This document shows, piece after piece, positions 5,742 to 5,940 of a stretch of DNA of 5,940 nucleotides (position 1 is the first letter of the stretch; the number at the start of each line of letters is the position of its first letter). Both the position numbers and the translations under genes were made by a program. The stretch covers positions 1 through 5,940 of the forward strand of contig JAENWZ010000147.1 in the NCBI GenBank assembly GCA_016649795.1, in the 5' to 3' direction. Source of the DNA: Proteiniphilum sp. (GTDB lineage: Bacteria; Bacteroidota; Bacteroidia; Bacteroidales; Dysgonomonadaceae). The notes under the pieces were generated by a model, which saw nothing but the letters and a program-made list of their open reading frames with translations, did not search any database and had not been told where the DNA came from.

Positions 5742-5788
5742 ATTGCTTCCATGTGATCAGTCGTCCACAGAATATTTAGTTTCTTCAT
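5738..5788 (-). pseudogene. N-terminal stub resembling a DsrE-family protein
   Basis: The frame encodes MKKLNILWTTDHMEAI and then TAA. An in-frame ATG at 5806 would add six residues. The phrase MKKLNILWTTD resembles, from memory, the first strand of Bacteroidota DsrE-family proteins, which begin close to 'MKKLNILWTTDNKE' and continue for about 110 residues. Nothing DsrE-like follows in any frame; the sequence turns into AT-rich leader and the membrane protein gene starts 21 bp later. It is therefore probably the stump of a deleted gene. With only about 12 informative residues, chance similarity or a short leader peptide cannot be excluded. Confidence 0.45.
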
Positions 5789-5821
5789 ACTCTCTGTATC
5801 CAGCATTGATCAATTAATTTT

Positions 5822-5839
5822 AAAAAACGAGATTATCTC
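5822..5839 (-). terminator. Weak intrinsic terminator after the right-edge gene
   Basis: On the minus strand GAGA, a TAA loop and TCTC form a short stem (5839-5829), followed by G and T and then a run of six T (5827-5822). It lies about 31 bp after the stop of the right-edge gene. The stem is only 4 bp, so termination would be weak; the 11-base palindrome could also be a protein-binding site. Confidence 0.4.
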
Positions 5840-5870
5840 TGATTGATGAACACACAATTGTTAAGTCTCT

Positions 5871-5940
5871 CTATTTTGTATGGTTTGCGATAAAATCACA
5901 AATTTCACCGAATGCTTCTCTGGCTTCGGGAAACAAAGGA
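5871..5940 (-). CDS. C-terminal end of an unrecognised gene (cut by window edge)
   Basis: Only the last 22 residues are in the window: PLFPEAREAFGEI followed by CDFIANHTK and a TAG stop. It looks like a terminal amphipathic helix of a soluble enzyme, for instance an alpha/beta hydrolase-like protein, but this is too little to name a family. The frame is supported by protein-like composition and by the T-run hairpin after the stop. Confidence 0.5.
   Translation of the reverse strand, partial: PLFPEAREAFGEICDFIANHTK

Overview
The window looks like chromosomal DNA of a Bacteroidota species. The reasons are moderate-to-low GC with AT-rich intergenic regions, starts without Shine-Dalgarno sequences, an exact match to the Bacteroidota -7 promoter element (TAATTTTG), a typical Bacteroidota signal peptide ending in LNAQ, and protein families common in that phylum. 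I would not name a genus. Every gene I can support lies on the minus strand, so the region is read from right to left.

From the right edge, in transcription order: the last codons of an unrecognised gene (5871-5940) with a weak terminator; a stub that resembles the first residues of a DsrE-family protein and then stops (5738-5788); an unrecognised protein with about six membrane segments (5159-5716); an intergenic stretch with three 20-bp dyad repeats spaced exactly 28 bp apart (4994-5069); and an open frame of 66 codons without a start that looks like the C-terminal end of a DUF3307-type membrane protein (4787-4987). Next comes a RimJ/RimL-type GNAT acetyltransferase that carries an apparent secretion signal in frame (4131-4715).

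The left part is an ordinary-looking stress-resistance run: a fluoride channel, CrcB/Fluc (3696-4073), coupled to a DUF190 PII-like protein (3323-3694); a PA2169/DUF2383 ferritin-like four-helix protein (2708-3160); and a large-subunit KatE/HPII-type catalase (318-2606). At the left edge is the N-terminal end of an IS1595-family transposase (1-224), whose element probably ends near position 270, about 48 bp beyond the catalase stop codon.

The catalase, CrcB, DUF190 and DUF2383 genes are intact and together suggest protection against peroxide, fluoride and general stress, although only crcB and DUF190 are clearly one transcription unit. The most interesting part is 4700-5810. There, gene ends without beginnings, a gene beginning without an end, an orphan operator array and a signal peptide joined to a normally cytoplasmic enzyme suggest repeated small deletions and fusions. 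The best candidates for something new are the exported GNAT and the 28-bp-phased operator array. I see no convincing complete new defence or metabolic system.
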